Source of the DNA: CAZVWV01 sp964631745
GTDB taxonomy: Bacteria > Bdellovibrionota_C > UBA2361 > JBGSMV01
Assembly: GCA_964631745.1 (NCBI GenBank)
Contig: CAZVWV010000080.1
Span: forward strand, 1-17,481
Reading direction: 5' to 3'
DNA length: 17,481 nucleotides
Under the pieces are notes generated by a model, which saw nothing but the letters and a program-made list of their open reading frames with translations, made no database searches and was not told the DNA's origin. Shown in pieces: positions 15,010 through 17,481 of this stretch. Within the stretch, counting starts at the first letter, position 1, and each line of letters begins with the position of its first letter. The translations under genes and the position numbers were made by a program.

Positions 15010-15888
15010 ATGAATTATTTTGGAATGGTCACTACAGCGGGGTCCGGGCGCTACACGCAATACGCCTTGAAAACATTCTTTGAATTTACTGCGCTTGGGC
15101 CAGAAGATCGATTTATCTTGATAGATAATGATTCAACCTTCGACCTCGCCGCCTGCCCTTATCCGGTGCATTTGGTTCGCAATATCTCCCCCTTAGGTTT
15201 CGCCCAGAATGCAAATCAGGCTATCGACTTGGCGCTTTCAGCCGCAGCCGATCTCTACTTTCTAAACAACGATCTAATCTTTACACCAAACTGGCTGGAC
15301 CCGCTTCTCACTGCAAGCCCTGCCATCCTCAGCCCAGTCACAAACCGCGAGGCTCGCTACGATCTTGAGATATTTAAAACCGAGATGCAGATGTCGCTAG
15401 ATGACTATCTGGGTAAAGAGAGCAACCTCTATCAATTGGCTAGTATTCACAGTCAATGCACCTCAGGAACGTTACGCGTCACGACTCTCCCCTTTTGTTG
15501 CGTAAAACTGCCGCTCGAAGTAATGCGCGCAGTCGGACATTTCGACGACTCCTTTGGAAAAGGCGGCGCCGAAGATTACGATTATTGCCTGCGCGCTTAT
15601 CTTGCGGGCTACACAGTTGAATACGCGCTAAAGTCGTTCATCCTGCATTTCGGTGGAAAGTCTAGTTGGTCTGGGGTTGAAACCAAGGAGGTACAACTTG
15701 CACGGGAGAGTCATTTCCGAATTCAGTTCGGAGCCAAGTGGGGCAAAGCGCTAATGCTGATGCTGCTCTTTGAAGATCGAAGTATTATCCCAGAAGGTTC
15801 CGATCTACATAAGCAAATCATCGCTGGAAATCACCGTGCTGTAGTGGAAGCTTTAATGGAAGACAAAGAAATTCCGGTTAAAATCTAA
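15010..15888 (+). CDS. Glycosyltransferase family 2 protein
   Basis: A 292-residue GT-A-fold glycosyltransferase, probably transferring a sugar from a nucleotide sugar in surface glycan synthesis. Visible motifs are LIDNDST at the first nucleotide-binding strand, PLGFAQNANQAIDLAL, YFLNNDLIFTPNWLDPLL with the DxD-like Asp88, FDDSFGKGGAEDYDYCLRA with the catalytic-base region Glu188-Asp189, and ILHFGGKSS with His213. These suit the rhamnosyltransferase-like branch of GT2. The ATG at 15010 is chosen because the fold begins at once (MNYFGMVTTAGSGR); a GTG at 14974 adds 12 residues, and neither has a ribosome site. There are no transmembrane segments. It stands apart from any polysaccharide cluster in the window and ends 5 bp from the convergent stop at 15894. 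The family is confident; the substrate is unknown. Confidence 0.9.
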   Translation: MNYFGMVTTAGSGRYTQYALKTFFEFTALGPEDRFILIDNDSTFDLAACPYPVHLVRNISPLGFAQNANQAIDLALSAAADLYFLNNDLIFTPNWLDPLLTASPAILSPVTNREARYDLEIFKTEMQMSLDDYLGKESNLYQLASIHSQCTSGTLRVTTLPFCCVKLPLEVMRAVGHFDDSFGKGGAEDYDYCLRAYLAGYTVEYALKSFILHFGGKSSWSGVETKEVQLARESHFRIQFGAKWGKALMLMLLFEDRSIIPEGSDLHKQIIAGNHRAVVEALMEDKEIPVKI

Positions 15889-15893
15889 GCTCC

Positions 15894-17237
15894 TTAATCA
15901 TATCGCCGTGAAGGATCGCTCAAGCTCCAGGTGTAACAGCTATTATTCTTCGTGATCAATCGCACAACTATGCTGCGATACTGATCTCGATAATTTGCTC
16001 CAGTCATACTGGTATCCTGCCAAGCCGTTCTGTTACCATTGCCGACACCTTTAAAATTCAAGCTCTTTATGTACACCCCCGCGCCGGAATAGATCTTAAG
16101 TTCAGAGGTCTGCCCTGTAAACTCAGCCGGTAATACGCAGGCTGCATAAAACTGGGTATCAGAGTTAGGTTTCCACACAAAACCACCGCCGCCATCGGTT
16201 GGGACTCTCGAAACACAAGCGCCTCCAACAACAGGCGTAGGAGTGGCTGATGGCGGAGCCTCCTCACTCGCGAAGGAATTAATATTAACCTGATCGACGG
16301 CCACACCCGAAGTTGCGCTCACCACGCTAACGCTCTTTAACTTAGGATTAAAAACCAGGAAGCCCTCGCCGCTCATAACAGCGATCTGCTCGCCCGCGGC
16401 GCTGATAAAATTACCCACGATCACGTCTCCCGTGGCGTTAAAGGTATGAGAAGCGATCTGTTTGCCGTTAAGTTCGCGCACTATTACTCTGGTCGAATTA
16501 CTGCGCTTCGAGATAAACGCCAGGGCGTCACTGCCATCTGATTTCTTGACCGGGACGGGCCTGATCGCCATAGAAGGTGCCCCGCGCACCTTGATGGTGC
16601 GGCCTTTTGCAGTCCCCACATTCCTTAATCGAAGCCACAAGCTCCCGCCCTGTTTTGTAAAGTAGGCTAGCCAATCCCGTTTGCCATCGGGATTTACATA
16701 GAAGAGCTTGGAGTTAGCGAGTCCGAACTTAAAGCTACGTACTGTTCTTGCTCCCGATGGTGCCAGCGGATCTAATTTTATCTTCCATAGGTACCGACCG
16801 CCAGATTTCTCAGCCACGGCGGCATCGGTGTAACCGGATCTGTTAAAGTCAGCACCAGACAAAACAAGGGACGAGCTAGTTCCCAAGGAGAAGTTCAGAT
16901 CAGATGCGCCATGTCCCTTAACAGACCAAAGCACGCTGCCATCACCACTTTTTGATACCGATGCCATCTCGGCATACCGAGAATTTGACCAATATCCAAG
17001 CACGATATGATTTCCGGAAATCCCAAGAGTACCCAGGGTGGAAAGAGAGTTATCAGCAGAGGTTCGCGCTCGCCATGAGAGCGTACCGTCATCAAGAATT
17101 TTGATGACCGTAAAATCTGAGAGTCCGTCGCCATCAAAATCAGATTGAGCATGCTGCGCTTGGGCCAGGGCCGCATGTGAAATTAGAGAGAATGCACATA
17201 CGATATAGAGCCAGAAGGGATTTTTTATTCTCGTCAT
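15894..17237 (-). CDS. Secreted FG-GAP/VCBS-type repeat protein with C-terminal Cys-containing domain
   Basis: A 447-residue exported protein. Residues 1-25 are a Sec signal ending HAALA. Immediately after come FG-GAP/VCBS-like blade motifs: DFDGDGLSDFTVI at 33-45 (calcium-loop type), then ADFNRSGYTDAAV and NPDGKRDWLAYF, each followed by a tryptophan strand (LSWRAR, VLWSVK, YLWKIK, LWLRLR). A beta-propeller is likely. After a Pro/Thr-rich linker (APPSATPTPVVGG), the last 110 residues form a separate domain with three Cys (ACVSR, AACVLP, NSCYTW) and a FlgD-like look (LKIYSGAGVYIKSL). Such proteins are usually extracellular and mediate binding. No sorting tail is seen, so the mode of surface attachment is unknown. 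It is convergent with the glycosyltransferase. Confidence 0.85.
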   Translation of the reverse strand: MTRIKNPFWLYIVCAFSLISHAALAQAQHAQSDFDGDGLSDFTVIKILDDGTLSWRARTSADNSLSTLGTLGISGNHIVLGYWSNSRYAEMASVSKSGDGSVLWSVKGHGASDLNFSLGTSSSLVLSGADFNRSGYTDAAVAEKSGGRYLWKIKLDPLAPSGARTVRSFKFGLANSKLFYVNPDGKRDWLAYFTKQGGSLWLRLRNVGTAKGRTIKVRGAPSMAIRPVPVKKSDGSDALAFISKRSNSTRVIVRELNGKQIASHTFNATGDVIVGNFISAAGEQIAVMSGEGFLVFNPKLKSVSVVSATSGVAVDQVNINSFASEEAPPSATPTPVVGGACVSRVPTDGGGGFVWKPNSDTQFYAACVLPAEFTGQTSELKIYSGAGVYIKSLNFKGVGNGNRTAWQDTSMTGANYRDQYRSIVVRLITKNNSCYTWSLSDPSRRYD

Positions 17238-17317
17238 CTACTTATTCTAACATTGCGAGCCGGAATGGAGAACACCCGGGACGAGAGGTTCTAAGATGCA
17301 GGGAATGAGAAGACGGG

Positions 17318-17413
17318 GGTGGCTGCCGCCCTAGACCGCTTCACTAGTTTAACCACAGCCCGCCGTGTCGGCTGCGCTACGTAATATTGGCGGCTTAATC
17401 CGGGGTTTTTGAG
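17318..17413. repeat. Degraded right half of the multi-hairpin element, second copy
   Basis: Aligns with 1371-1478 of the complete element. Shared landmarks in order are GGTGGCT, GCCCTA, AACCAC, a GTCGGC-type block, GCGCT, TAATATT, CCGG and GTTTTTGAG. Several substitutions and a shortened segment between TAATATT and CCGG show that it has decayed. No matching left half is visible upstream before the gene at 17237. Confidence 0.6.
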
Positions 17414-17449
17414 CAAATACGCTCCATAGTAGCTGCTCAAAAACCCCGG
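17400..17449. repeat. Perfect 16-bp inverted repeat formed by abutting element ends
   Basis: CCGGGGTTTTTGAGCA (17400-17415) pairs exactly with TGCTCAAAAACCCCGG (17434-17449), with an 18-nt loop. It is made by the right end of one copy meeting the left end of the next. Confidence 0.8.
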
Positions 17450-17481
17450 GTAAATTACAAACGCGGCGCAGAGTAGGGATA
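17429..17481. repeat. Left end of a third copy of the multi-hairpin element, cut by the window edge
   Basis: Fifty-three nt that match 1228-1281 with one substitution (C for T) and one missing T, in the same orientation. The match runs to the last base of the window, so the copy continues beyond it. The near identity contrasts with the decayed neighbour at 17318-17413, implying this copy is younger or conserved. Confidence 0.85.

Noticed and set aside
1228..17481. Composite transposon bounded by direct copies of the repeat
   Set aside because: The enclosed genes are mostly ordinary chromosomal functions such as recJ, dedA and a pirin; no transposase or integrase is present, and the element appears to be a dispersed repeat.

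Overview
The window comes from a Gram-negative bacterium of roughly balanced GC. It encodes a TonB-dependent outer-membrane receptor, Sec-exported surface proteins and a type II secretion/type IV pilus assembly ATPase. A run of ten Ns at 6401-6410 marks a scaffold gap, so this is probably a draft or metagenome assembly. The genes do not allow a confident phylum call. Some starts have good Shine-Dalgarno sequences (1050, 1933, 5712), but many genes have none (recJ, dedA, the GspE/PilB gene, the hydrolase-Nudix gene).

Layout from left to right. Positions 1-1050 (minus) hold a partial gene with a peptidoglycan-binding-like domain that runs off the left edge; a two-tier hairpin sits in its leader. 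Positions 1228-1478 are a multi-hairpin inverted-repeat element (MITE/BIME-like). Related pieces lie at the right edge (17318-17413 and 17429-17481). Next come a TonB-dependent receptor (1933-4644, +), a bidirectional terminator hairpin, and a convergent pirin-family bicupin (4747-5445, -). A secreted protein with Cys-rich tandem repeats follows (5712-7208, +), interrupted by the assembly gap. It overlaps by 4 bp, tail to tail, a DedA membrane protein (7205-7843, -). Divergent from dedA is an atypical signalling protein (REC-like plus a HisKA-like segment without its histidine), ended by a strong bidirectional terminator at 8924-8962.

From 9142 to 14608 everything reads on the minus strand. 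In order of transcription it is a GspE/PilB ATPase, a fused alpha/beta-hydrolase and RppH-like Nudix protein, a small one-TM coiled-coil-like protein, and RecJ. Gaps of about 120-290 bp separate them, so they are not a tight operon. The recJ leader region holds a purine-skewed inverted-repeat cluster. On the right are a family 2 glycosyltransferase (+) and a convergent secreted FG-GAP/VCBS-type protein (-).

The genes do not form one recognisable pathway: cell-surface and export functions are mixed with DNA repair and signalling. No complete new system is evident. The most unusual items are the hydrolase-Nudix fusion, the H-box-less HisKA protein, the repeat family at both ends of the window, and the structured leader of the left-edge gene.
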